Shown piece after piece: positions 1 through 9,253 of a DNA stretch of 64,000 nt. Position 1 is the first letter of the stretch, and each line of letters begins with the position of its first letter. The stretch covers positions 186,001 through 250,000 of the forward strand of contig JADJZB010000028.1 in the NCBI GenBank assembly GCA_016719485.1, in the 5' to 3' direction. Both the position numbers and the translations under genes were made by a program. Origin of the DNA: Holophagales bacterium. GTDB taxonomy: Bacteria > Acidobacteriota > Thermoanaerobaculia > UBA5066. The notes under the pieces were generated by a model, which did not search any database, had not been told where the DNA came from, and saw only the letters and a list, made by a program, of their open reading frames with translations.

Positions 1-3000
1 ATCGACTCCGCCGGAAACCTCTGGCTCTTCGGAGGGCACGGACGCGATTCGGCGTCGTCGTACAACGTCAGCCTGAGCGATCTCTGGAAATGGGACGGCT
101 CCGACTGGACGTGGGTGAGCGGGCCGATCGTCGGCAGCCGACAGGGCGTCTACGGAACGCTGGGCGTCGCGGCCCCGGAGAACTGCCCGGGAGCCCGCTA
201 CGGCGCGACCCATTGGAGCGGCGGTGACGGGAGCTTCTGGCTCTTCGGCGGCAACGGCTACGGAATGAGCCAGTACAGCTCTGGGTTGCTCAATGACCTC
301 TGGAAGTGGAACGGCTCAGCCTGGAGCTGGATGGGCGGGTCGAGCGGCGTAAACCAGCCCGGCGTCTACGGAACGAAGGGGATCGCGAATCCGGCGAACG
401 TCCCGGGCGGCCGCCGCAACGCTTCGGCGAACGTCGGCCCGGACGGGACGATTCTGCTCTTCGGCGGTTACGGCCAATCGGTATCGGGAAGCGGCTACCT
501 CAACGACCTTTGGAGGTGGGACGGTGCCGAGTGGATCTGGGTGAACGGCTCGGACGTCCCGAACCAACCGGGGGTCTACGGCACGAGGGGTGTTCCGGCG
601 CCGGAGAACGTCCCCGGGGCCAGGGAAGGCTCGGTTGCCTGGATGGACGGGACCGGGAGATTCTTTCTCCTCGGGGGCTTTTACAGCCCGACATCGAACT
701 CCTGGGCGTCTCTGAGCGACCTCTGGATGTGGAATGGCGCCGGCTGGGTCTGGGTCGGAGGAACGAGCACACCGAATCAGACCGGGAGCTATGGCGTTAG
801 AGGGGTGCCGGCCGCGGGGAACGAGCCAGGTGCTCGCAACGGAGCGAGTGCCGCGCGAGACGCCTTGGGAGGCGTCTACGTCTTCGGTGGCGACGGAGCG
901 TCGTCGACGGGCAGCATCGGCGCCTTGAACGACTTCTGGCGATGGAACGGCTCCGAGTGGGCGTGGCTCTCCGGCACGAACGGAGCGACTCTCGTCGGGG
1001 TCTACGGGACGAAGGGGCTCGCGAGCCCAACCAGCCATCCTGGTGCCCGGAGGGGGGCGGTCACGTGGCTTACCGCGAACGGGGAGACCTGGCTCTTTGG
1101 GGGCCACGGCTATTCGGCGGCAGGGCTGGGCTACCTGAATGATCTGTGGCGATGGGACGGCTCCAGCTGGACCTGGATGAGCGGGACGAACCTGGAGGAC
1201 CAGCCGGCGATCTCAGGAACGAAGGGAATTCCCGCCGCGGAAAACGTTCCCGGCGCGAGGGCCTGGGGCGTTTCCTGGGCAGACTCTGCCGGAAATCTCT
1301 GGCTCTTCGGCGGCCGCACCCCCGACGTCTATGACGACGGTCTCCTCAACGATCTGTGGCGATGGGACGGCACGAACTGGACCTGGGTGAGCGGAAGCCT
1401 CTCTCCCTGGAAACAGGGGATCTATGGGACGAAGGGCGTCCCCGCTCCGTCGAACGTGCCGGGAAGCAGAAGCGAGCTCACCGCCTGGGCTGACGCGACA
1501 GGCAACTTCTGGCTCTTCGGAGGGTACGGCATGGCCGGAGGATGGTTCGGAGACCTGAACGACCTCTGGCGATGGGACGGAACGAACTGGACCTGGATGC
1601 ACGGGTCGAACGACACAGACGATTCCGGCTCAGGAGGAGTCCTCGGTGAGCCGTCCGCAACGAACACCCCAGCAGCGCGAACCGGCGCCATCGGATCGGC
1701 GGCCCCGGACGGAACGGCCTGGGTTCACGGCGGCGCGAGCGGGGACTACTGGTTGATGGACGATCTCTGGCGATGGGACGGAACCTACTGGACCCGAATG
1801 AGTGGAACCGGGACCTACTTCGCGAACGGGGTTTATGGCGAGAAGGGAGTGGCGGCGCCGGGGAATCGGCCGGGGGCTCGCGCCTGGGGCGCATCCTGGG
1901 CCGACGCAAGAGGCCACTTCTGGCTCTTCGGGGGCAGCCGATCCTTCGGGGCCGGCGTCTACCTGAACGACCTCTGGCGGTGGGACGGAGTGAACTGGAC
2001 CTGGATGAGCGGCTCGGACGCAGCGAATGCCTCTGGCGTCTACGGCGTCGCCGGAACGCCCGCCGCCGGGAACTCCCCGGGGGCGCGGGACACCGCGTTC
2101 GCCTGGAAAGGCAATGACGGAAACTTCTGGATCATGAATGGGTTCGGCGCCGACTCCGCCGGAGTCGCCGGGCGGCTCGCCGACCTCTGGGCCTACGAGC
2201 CCCCGGCCTGTTCGCCCCCCTCGGCGACGATCACCGCGCCGGACTGGATTCTCGAGGGGAGTGGCTCACACTCCGCTTCCGTGGCCAATGCCGGCGACGG
2301 GTTCACTTACGAGTGGACGATCACCGGGGGGACGATCGACGGCGGCCAGGGAACCCCGGCGGTCACGATCTCAGCTACCGCCGGAGAGTCGAGCGTCGTC
2401 CTCGCCGTCGTCGTTCAAAAGGGCGACTGCGCCACATCCCGGGAGAAGACGATCCTCGTCGGTCTCTATCACCGGCTGGTGGTCGTCCGGAACGGCTCGA
2501 GTGCCGACCGGGTCAGCTCGGGCAGCCCCGGCTACGAAATCTCCTGCGGGACCTCCTGCTCGGCGCTCTACGGGCCCGGAACCTCGGTCACGCTGTTCGC
2601 ATATCCGGGACCGAACTCTCGTTTCGCCGGGTGGGTGGGCGGAGGATGCTCCGGGACGGAATCCTGTGTCGTCACGATGAACGAATCGACGATGGTCTCT
2701 GCCACCTTCCTCCAGAAGGCGGCCGCGGGTTTCTTCCCAGTGAGCCCCTGCCGCATCGCCGACACGCGCAACCCGGCTGGCCACTACGGCGCTCCCGCAC
2801 TCGAAGCGGGCGCTTCGCGCTCTTTCACAGTCGGCGGAACGTGCGGTGTCCCGGCCGACGCAGCGGCGGTCGCGCTGAACGTGACGGTCACCGCGCCGAC
2901 GGACGCAGGCTCGCTCACACTCTTCCCGGGAACGGGCCCGGCACCGGACACGGGCGTCGTGTCGTTCGCGACCGGGAGAACGCGAGCGAGCAGCGTGACG

Positions 3001-3093
3001 ATGGGTCTCGTCGGCGGAGTCCTGTCAGTCCTCGATCGTCAGGAGACCGGCACCGTGGACCTGATCCTCGACGTCAACGGCTACTTCCGCTAA
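1..3093 (+). CDS. Kelch-repeat / InlB-like secreted protein, 5' partial
   Basis: The frame is open from base 1, so the gene starts before the window; the GTG at 115 lies inside a repeat and is not a start. About 1030 codons are visible. Residues 1-730 are roughly eleven kelch-like units of 70-80 residues built on VPGAR, WLFGG and LNDLWRWDGTNWTW, the pattern of a beta-propeller or stacked beta-sheet surface protein. Then come an Ig/PKD-like segment, a divergent InlB B-repeat-like segment with paired Cys and a FAGWVGGGC motif, and a C-terminal beta domain starting near PCRIADTR and ending in DVNGYFR, a tail often seen in Acidobacteriota and Actinobacteria exported proteins. Role in adhesion or glycan binding is inferred. 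It converges on the ABC exporter, 42 bp away. Confidence 0.85.
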   Translation: MDSAGNLWLFGGHGRDSASSYNVSLSDLWKWDGSDWTWVSGPIVGSRQGVYGTLGVAAPENCPGARYGATHWSGGDGSFWLFGGNGYGMSQYSSGLLNDLWKWNGSAWSWMGGSSGVNQPGVYGTKGIANPANVPGGRRNASANVGPDGTILLFGGYGQSVSGSGYLNDLWRWDGAEWIWVNGSDVPNQPGVYGTRGVPAPENVPGAREGSVAWMDGTGRFFLLGGFYSPTSNSWASLSDLWMWNGAGWVWVGGTSTPNQTGSYGVRGVPAAGNEPGARNGASAARDALGGVYVFGGDGASSTGSIGALNDFWRWNGSEWAWLSGTNGATLVGVYGTKGLASPTSHPGARRGAVTWLTANGETWLFGGHGYSAAGLGYLNDLWRWDGSSWTWMSGTNLEDQPAISGTKGIPAAENVPGARAWGVSWADSAGNLWLFGGRTPDVYDDGLLNDLWRWDGTNWTWVSGSLSPWKQGIYGTKGVPAPSNVPGSRSELTAWADATGNFWLFGGYGMAGGWFGDLNDLWRWDGTNWTWMHGSNDTDDSGSGGVLGEPSATNTPAARTGAIGSAAPDGTAWVHGGASGDYWLMDDLWRWDGTYWTRMSGTGTYFANGVYGEKGVAAPGNRPGARAWGASWADARGHFWLFGGSRSFGAGVYLNDLWRWDGVNWTWMSGSDAANASGVYGVAGTPAAGNSPGARDTAFAWKGNDGNFWIMNGFGADSAGVAGRLADLWAYEPPACSPPSATITAPDWILEGSGSHSASVANAGDGFTYEWTITGGTIDGGQGTPAVTISATAGESSVVLAVVVQKGDCATSREKTILVGLYHRLVVVRNGSSADRVSSGSPGYEISCGTSCSALYGPGTSVTLFAYPGPNSRFAGWVGGGCSGTESCVVTMNESTMVSATFLQKAAAGFFPVSPCRIADTRNPAGHYGAPALEAGASRSFTVGGTCGVPADAAAVALNVTVTAPTDAGSLTLFPGTGPAPDTGVVSFATGRTRASSVTMGLVGGVLSVLDRQETGTVDLILDVNGYFR

Positions 3094-3135
3094 CAGGCCG
3101 AAGCCGGTCTCGTTCGTCCGGCCAGCGCTCCTGAT

Positions 3136-5016
3136 TCAGGCTTCCGGCGCCAGTGCTTCGTCGAGAACCGCGGCCTCCTCCGACACGGAGGCCGTTGCCT
3201 TCGGCATCGCCCACGGTTCCCGCTCGCCGATCTGCTGACGCCACATGGCGTAGTAGAGGCCCCGCCGTTCCACGAGCTCGTCGTGGCTCCCCGTCTCGAC
3301 GATGCGCCCGCGCTCGAGGACGTAGATCGTCTCCGCGTGCGCGATCGTGCTCAACCGGTGGGCGATCAGGAGGACCATGTGCCGGCGGCTGCCCGAGAGC
3401 TCGCGCACCGAGGCCGTGATCTCCCGCTCGGTGATCGAGTCGAGCGCCGAGGTCGCCTCGTCGAAGATGAGGAGGCGCGGGTGGCGCAGGAGCGCGCGGG
3501 CGATGGAGATGCGCTGCCGCTCGCCGCCCGAGACCCTCAGTCCCGATTCGCCGAGACGTGTTTCGAGCCCCTCGCCAGAGCGCTCGAGGAGCGCTCCGGC
3601 CGAGGCCTGCCGGAGCGCCTCGAGCATCTCCTCGTCGGTGGCGTCGGGCTTCACGAGCTGGAGGTTCTCGCGGATCGTCCCCGAGAAGAGCTGCGGGTCC
3701 TGGGTGACGAAGCCGATCTGGCGCCTCACGCGGTTGTAGCGCAGCTCGTTCGTCGGGACGTCGTCGATCGTGATGACGCCGCCGGTCGGGGCGTAGAGCC
3801 CGACGAGGAGCTTCACGAGGCTCGACTTGCCCGAGCCCGAGGGGCCGACGAAGGCGATCGTGTCGCCCAGCTTCGCGGAGAAGCTGATGTGGTCGAGCGC
3901 GTCCTCCGCCGCTCCCCTGTACCGGAAGGAGACGTCCTCGAAGCGCAGGCTCCCGATCTCCCCGACGTCGACGGGCTCCTCCGGACGCTGCTCGACCGGC
4001 GTCGCCATGAGCTCCCCGAACGCGAGCAGGGAGGCTTCCGCCTCCCGATGGTTCAGGAGGACGTTCCCGAGCTGCTGGAGCGGTCCGAAGATCGTGTTGA
4101 GGATGAACTGGAAGGCGATGAGCTCGCCGGGCGAGAGGGCCCTGCGGAAGATGAGCCAGAGCAGGATGAAGAGGATCGACTGCCGGAGGACGTTGATGAT
4201 CGTCCCCTGCAGGAAGGCGAGGCCCCTCACCTTCTTCACCTTCGCCATCTCGAGGTCGAAGATCCGCTTCGTGTAGCCGGAGAGGCGCCCGATCTCCGCG
4301 CGGGTCAGCCCGAGGCTCTTCACGAGCTCGATGTTCCGGAGCGATTCGGTGATGGCTCCCGCCATACGCCGCGTCTCGCGCACCACCTGCCGCTGGACCG
4401 TCTTGATCTTCCGGCTCAGGAGGCCCGTGAGGGAGCCGAGCAGGAGGACCCCGATCCCGAACGCCGGGATCAGGAGCCAGTGCCGGGTGACGCCGTACCA
4501 GACGAGGAAACCGATGCCGACGAGGGAGGAGTAGAGGATCGTCACCGAGGCGTTCACGAATCGCTCGGTGTCGGTCCTCACCTTCGAGAGGAGGGCCATC
4601 GTCTCGCCGCTCGACCGGTCCTCCATCTCCTGGAACGAGAGCCGGAGCGTCCGGCGCAGGCCGTCGTTGAACATCTCCATCCCGATCGACTGCACCAGGA
4701 GCCGAAGGGCATATTCCTGCAGGGCCGATGCGAGGCGGGCGGCGAGGGCCACGGCCGCGGCGACGAGGAGCCAGCCGAGCGCACCTCGAACCAGCTCGGT
4801 CTCGGGACGGCCACCGGGATTCAGGGCGTACTGGTCGACGATCCGGCCGAAGATGAGAGGGTCGACGAGCGTCAGGATCTGGGCCACGCCAGCAAGGAGA
4901 AGCGTGAGCGCCACGAGGCCCCGGTGCGGGCGCAGGTACCGCCAGAGGATTGCCATCGCGCGTTCGTCCTGCGACTCCGTCTTCGGCTCGGCGGTCATCT
5001 CTTCGCAACGTATCAC
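3136..5016 (-). CDS. ABC exporter, fused permease/ATPase (MsbA/MDR type)
   Basis: A 626-residue half-transporter. A six-helix membrane domain spans about residues 25-310 and the nucleotide-binding domain about 350-600. Walker A is GPSGSGKSS (391-399), the Q-loop is VTQDPQLF, the ABC signature is VSGGERQR (495-502), Walker B is LLIFDE followed by ATSALD, and an IAHRLST H-loop follows. It should work as a homodimer exporting a lipid, peptide or drug; the substrate cannot be told. The start used is GTG at 5016; an in-frame ATG at 4998 is an alternative that drops six residues. It diverges from moaA and has no co-directional partner. Confidence 0.9.
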   Translation of the reverse strand: MIRCEEMTAEPKTESQDERAMAILWRYLRPHRGLVALTLLLAGVAQILTLVDPLIFGRIVDQYALNPGGRPETELVRGALGWLLVAAAVALAARLASALQEYALRLLVQSIGMEMFNDGLRRTLRLSFQEMEDRSSGETMALLSKVRTDTERFVNASVTILYSSLVGIGFLVWYGVTRHWLLIPAFGIGVLLLGSLTGLLSRKIKTVQRQVVRETRRMAGAITESLRNIELVKSLGLTRAEIGRLSGYTKRIFDLEMAKVKKVRGLAFLQGTIINVLRQSILFILLWLIFRRALSPGELIAFQFILNTIFGPLQQLGNVLLNHREAEASLLAFGELMATPVEQRPEEPVDVGEIGSLRFEDVSFRYRGAAEDALDHISFSAKLGDTIAFVGPSGSGKSSLVKLLVGLYAPTGGVITIDDVPTNELRYNRVRRQIGFVTQDPQLFSGTIRENLQLVKPDATDEEMLEALRQASAGALLERSGEGLETRLGESGLRVSGGERQRISIARALLRHPRLLIFDEATSALDSITEREITASVRELSGSRRHMVLLIAHRLSTIAHAETIYVLERGRIVETGSHDELVERRGLYYAMWRQQIGEREPWAMPKATASVSEEAAVLDEALAPEA

Positions 5017-5045
5017 CCGACGCGATAGACTCCCCTGGTCTTCGA

Positions 5046-5084
5046 CTCCTGGCCCCTAAAGGGGCTCCCCCAAGGGACCAGGAG
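5046..5084 (+). promoter_or_regulatory. Structured leader upstream of moaA (possible riboswitch)
   Basis: Inside the 157-bp gap before moaA the plus strand can fold as a compact three-way junction. The closing stem is CTCCTGG (5046-5052) with CCAGGAG (5078-5084). It encloses hairpin GCCCC-TAAA-GGGGC (5052-5065) and hairpin TCCC-CCAA-GGGA (5066-5077) with almost no unpaired bases. Further downstream CCGGAG (5111-5116) can pair with CTCCGG (5130-5135). moaA genes are often controlled by the Moco RNA motif, so a cofactor-sensing leader is plausible, but I could not match the published consensus from memory. Confidence 0.35.
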
Positions 5085-5173
5085 CGGCGGGCAGGACTCC
5101 CCGAGGGAGCCCGGAGCCCCGAGGGTCGCCTCCGGAAACGGGACGGCCTCCCGGTTGGAAAGGAGATCGCTCG

Positions 5174-6142
5174 ATGCACCGCGCCGCCGGAGCCGCGACC
5201 CTGCGCGTCTCCGTGACCGACCGCTGCAACCTCCGCTGCGCCTACTGCATGCCGGAGGCGGGGGTCCCGCTCCTTCCGCGCGGCGAGATCCCGTCGCTGT
5301 CGGAGCTGGCCTCGGCAGTCGCGTGGCTCGCGTCGAGGTACGGCGTGGACCGGATCAAGGTGACGGGGGGCGAGCCGCTGGTTCGAGGCGGCGTACCGGC
5401 TTTCGTCGCGAAGGTCGCCGCGATCCCGGGGGTCCGCGAGGTCTCCATGACGACGAACGGGACGCGCCTCGCCCCGGCGGCCCGCGAGCTCGCCGCGGCC
5501 GGCCTCGCGCGCGTCAACGTCTCCCTCGACACGCTCGACCCCGCCCGCTTCCGCGAGCTGACCCGGGGCGGCCGCGTCGAGGAGGTCCTCGAGGGAATCG
5601 ACGCCGCCCTCGAGGCGGGCCTCGTGCCCCTGAAGATCAACTCCGTCCTGCGTGGCAGCTCCTTCCGGGAGGACGTCCCCGGCCTCCTCGCCCTCGCCGC
5701 CGCGAAGGGCGTCGAGATCCGCTTCATCGAGCTGATGCACACCGGCACCGAGGCCGCCTGGGCGATCGCCGAGCGGGTCACCGGCGCCGCGGTGCGCGAG
5801 TGGCTCGCGGCCGAGGGGGCGCGGATCACCCCCCTTCCCGCGCGCCCCAACGCGCCGGCCCGGCGGACCGCGATCGCCTGGAGGGGGCTCGAGGTCGAGG
5901 CCGGCTGGATCGACCCCGTCAGCCACTCCTTCTGCGACGACTGCGACCGCCTGCGGCTCGACGCACGCGGGCGCCTGCGCCGCTGCCTCATGGACGACAT
6001 GGCCTTCCCGCTCGTCGACCTTCTCCGGAGGGGCGAGCTTGCGGAGGCCGAGGTGGAGGATGCAGCAAGGGACTACGTCGCAGGCAAGCAGCCTCCGATC
6101 GCCATGACCATCGGTTCCACGATGGCGTCCATCGGCGGCTGA
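5174..6142 (+). CDS. moaA: GTP 3',8-cyclase MoaA (molybdenum cofactor biosynthesis)
   Basis: Radical-SAM enzyme for the first step of molybdopterin synthesis, converting GTP to 3',8-cyclo-GTP. 322 residues, the usual length. The N-terminal CxxxCxxC for the SAM cluster is C18, C22, C25 (TDRCNLRCAYCMPE). The second cluster motif C-x2-C-x13-C is in FCDDCDRLRLDARGRLRRC. The protein ends in the conserved Gly-Gly needed for activity. The start is supported by AAAGGAG at 5159-5165, eight bases before ATG. No other moa genes adjoin it; the window also holds modA and a molybdoenzyme operon, its likely consumer. Confidence 0.96.
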   Translation: MHRAAGAATLRVSVTDRCNLRCAYCMPEAGVPLLPRGEIPSLSELASAVAWLASRYGVDRIKVTGGEPLVRGGVPAFVAKVAAIPGVREVSMTTNGTRLAPAARELAAAGLARVNVSLDTLDPARFRELTRGGRVEEVLEGIDAALEAGLVPLKINSVLRGSSFREDVPGLLALAAAKGVEIRFIELMHTGTEAAWAIAERVTGAAVREWLAAEGARITPLPARPNAPARRTAIAWRGLEVEAGWIDPVSHSFCDDCDRLRLDARGRLRRCLMDDMAFPLVDLLRRGELAEAEVEDAARDYVAGKQPPIAMTIGSTMASIGG

Positions 6143-6194
6143 GAGCTTCTTTCGGCCGCCTGCGCACCTCTCGCCCCTTTAGCCGCCTCCCCGC

Positions 6195-9100
6195 TCACAC
6201 CCTCTCCTCCACAGGCCTTCCCACCCACGCGTAGAAGCTCGGAAGGGCGAGGAGCGTGAAGAGGGTGGAGGTCACGAGGCCTCCCACCATGACGATCGCC
6301 AGCGGCCGCTCCAGCTCGCTCCCCGCGATGCCGAAGAGCATCGGGAGGAGGCCCAGGATCGCCGCGCCGGCCGTCATCAGCTTCGGCCGCACGCGCCCGA
6401 GCGACGCCTCGCGCAGCGCCGCGAGGAACGGGACGCCGCCCGCCACGAGCGACTTCGTCTGCGTGATGAGGACGAGGCTGTTCTGGACGGCGACTCCGAA
6501 GAGGCCAATGACGCCGACGATCGAGCTGATGTTCCAGGTCTCCCCCGCGAGCCAGAGGGCGAGGAGGCCGCCCGCGAAGGCGTCGGGGAGCGTCGCGAGG
6601 ACGACGAGGACCTCCCTGAGCCGCCCGAGCGCGAGGTAGAGGAGGCCCACGACGAGCGCGAGCGCCACCGCGATGGCGACGGCGAGCCGCCGCTGCGTCT
6701 CGCGCGCCTCCTCGATTTTCCCGCCGTACCTGACGATCGTCCCCTTCGGGAGATCCGCCTTCCCCACCGCCTCTGCCACGCGCCGCGCCGTCCCGCCGAG
6801 GTCGCCCCCGGCGCGGACGTTGAGGGCGAGGCGGCGCTGGCCTGATTCGCGCCGGAGGACGCTCGGCGTCGACTCCTCCGAGAAGACCGCCAGCTGGCCC
6901 AGCTCGAAGACCCGCCCCCCTTCGACGACGACGGGCAGCCGGCGCAGGATCTCCGGGCTCGTCCGCCCGTCGTTCGGAAAGCGGACGACCCGCTCGATCC
7001 TCTGCGGGCCGTCGTGGCGCACGCCCGCCTCCACGCCCTGGAGCGCGGCGGCGAGCGTCTGCGCCACGAGCCGTCTCGGCACCCCGAGCCGGCGGAGGGC
7101 GTCGTCGTCGGGGACGACGTTCCACCTCGGGAGGGGCCCGCCCGTGTCGGGACTGACGGAGGCGACGCCCGGGAGGCGAGAGAGCCGCTCCTGCAGACGC
7201 GGGAGGGCCGCCTCGAGGAGGCCGAGATCGGGGTGGAAGAGCTTCACCTGGACGTCGGCCGGCGTGCCGCCGATCCCCTCCGCGATGCGCATCTGCATCG
7301 GGGTCGTGATCTCCACCGGGAACGGGAGGTCCTCCACGCGTCCGGCCACGATCCGCTCGACCGCCTTCGTGTCGGCCCCCCGTTCGAGGACGACGAGGAC
7401 GTCGCTCAGCGTGTGCGGCATCGGGTCCTCGGCCACCTCTCCCCGGCCCGTCCGCCGGTAGACCGTCGCGACCCCGGGGATCTGCATCAGCCGCGCCTCG
7501 AGCCGGAAATTGGCCTCGTCCACGGCCCCGAGGCTCGTTTCCGACGGGAGCTTCGACTGGAGCATCAGGGCCCGCTCGTCGAGGGACGGCAGGAAGTCGG
7601 ACCCGAGCCGCAGCGCGAGCCAGACGCTCGGGACGGTGAGGCCGAGGGCCACGATCCTCACGAGGAGACCGTGCCGAAGCGCCCACTCCAGGGCGGGGCG
7701 GTAGACGCCCTTGATCGCCGCCACGACGCGCGGCTCGGCGAGGGAGGCTCCCGGGGGGACGAGCCTCTCGACGAGGACCGGGACGAGCGTGAAGCTGAGG
7801 ACGAGGCTGATCGTCATGGCCGACGCGACCGCCACGGCGAGCGGCGCGTAGAGGCGCCCCGCGAGGCCGCCGAGCGAAAGGAGCGGCACGAAGACCGCGA
7901 GGATGACCGCCACCGCCGTGACGATCGGCACCCCCACCTCCGCGGCCGCCCGGGCGATGACGCCGCGGCGCGAGGCTCCGTCCCGCAGTCGCGGAGCCGG
8001 TGGAGGAGGTTCTCGACCATGATGACCGAGGCGTCGACGAGGAGGCCGACGGCGATGGCGAGGCCGCCGAGCGTCATCGCGTTCAGACCGAGCCCGGCGG
8101 CCGCGAGCGGGATCGCCGCGCCCAGGGTGGCGAGCGGGAGGACGGAGAGGACGACGAGCGCGCCGCGGAAGTTCCCGAGGAGGAGGACGAGGACCGCCGC
8201 GACGAAGAAGGCCCCCAGGAGGAGCGCCTTCGTGACGCCGTTGAGCGCGTCCGTCACGAGCTCGCCCTGGTCGTACATGAGCGTCAGGACCATCCCCGCC
8301 GGCAACCCGGCCCGGAGGTCGTCGAGCATCTCCTTCACGTCGCGCGAGACGGCGATCGTGTCGGCCCCCGGCTGCTTGATGACGCGCAAAGAGACGTCCT
8401 CGTGCCCCTGGTGGCGCGCGAGACCGCGGCGGAATGCGGGCCCCTCGCGCACGTCCGCGACCTCGCCGAGCGTCACGACCCCGTGCGGCGTCGCGACCGG
8501 CAGGCGGCGGACCGCTTCCGGGCCGGCGGCGAGGCTCCCCACGGTGACGAACCACCCCTTGTCCTGGATCTCGAGGACCCCGGAGGCGGAGTCCTGCTCC
8601 GTCCCCTCCAGCGCCTCGAGAACGCGGTCGAGGCCCACCTCGAGAAGCCTCATCCTCTCCGGGTCGAGCGAGACCTGCAGCTGCCGCTCCTCCCCCCCGA
8701 GGTGCTCCACCCTCGAGACGCCGGGGACGGACTGGAGGCGCGGGACGACGACCTTCTCCGTGTAGTCGCGCAGGACCATCGGGTCGACGTCGGGCCCACC
8801 CAGGACGACCTCCTGTATCTCCTGCAGGCGCCCCGCGGCGCTCGTCATCAGCGGCGCCCGGGTCCCCTCGGGGAACTCGTTCACCGCCGCCTGGAGCCGC
8901 TCGGCCACGAGCTGGCGCGCGCGCCACGGGTCCGTCCCCCCCTCGAACGTGACGACGACCTGAACGACCTCCGCCTGCACCGTGGCGACGACGCGCCTCA
9001 CGCCCGGCAGGCCCCCGACCGCCTGCTCGATCGGCTGCGCGACGGTCAGCTCGAGCTCCGACGCCGCCCGCCCGGGGCTCTGGACGAGGAGCGTGAGGCC

Positions 9101-9253
9101 GGGAAGGGTCAGGTCGGGGAAGAGGTCGCGGCGCAGCGAGGCGAACGCCACGACTCCCGCCAGGAGCCACACGAGGGCGAGGCCGAGGACGATTCCCCCG
9201 CGCGAGAGAACGGCCTCGAAGAGGCGCGGCAGAACCCTGCGCTCAGTGGTCAT
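6195..9253 (-). CDS. Heavy-metal-type RND efflux pump (CzcA/CusA-like), frameshifted
   Basis: Inner-membrane proton-driven pump of a tripartite efflux system. The N-terminal part (9253 to about 7990) has the family start, the SPGRAASELELTVAQPIEQA porter motif and the TM4 segment GLLVDASVIMVEN. The C-terminal part (about 7970 to 6195) continues in another frame with the remaining membrane helices. The switch lies within 7971-7993, between HRLRD and GASRRGVIARAA. The span of 3059 nt is one base short of whole codons, so a single missing base explains it, and the repaired protein would be about 1019 residues, normal for the family. No internal stop occurs elsewhere, so sequencing error or a very recent mutation is likelier than decay. 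It overlaps the fusion-protein gene by 11 nt. Confidence 0.88.

Noticed and set aside
1..3000. Regular repeats as a CRISPR or satellite array
   Set aside because: They are in-frame protein repeats of about 230 bp with conserved WLFGG/LNDLW codons, not short identical DNA repeats.
115..3093. Start of the kelch gene at GTG 115
   Set aside because: The same repeat pattern runs without a stop back to base 1, so the start is outside the window.
3094..3135. Intrinsic terminator between the kelch and ABC genes
   Set aside because: GGCCG/CGGCC arms exist but with an 18-nt loop and no T-run.
3074..5926. 950-codon minus-strand frame covering the ABC exporter and moaA
   Set aside because: Arg/Pro/Gly-rich antisense shadow of two well-supported genes, common at this GC content.
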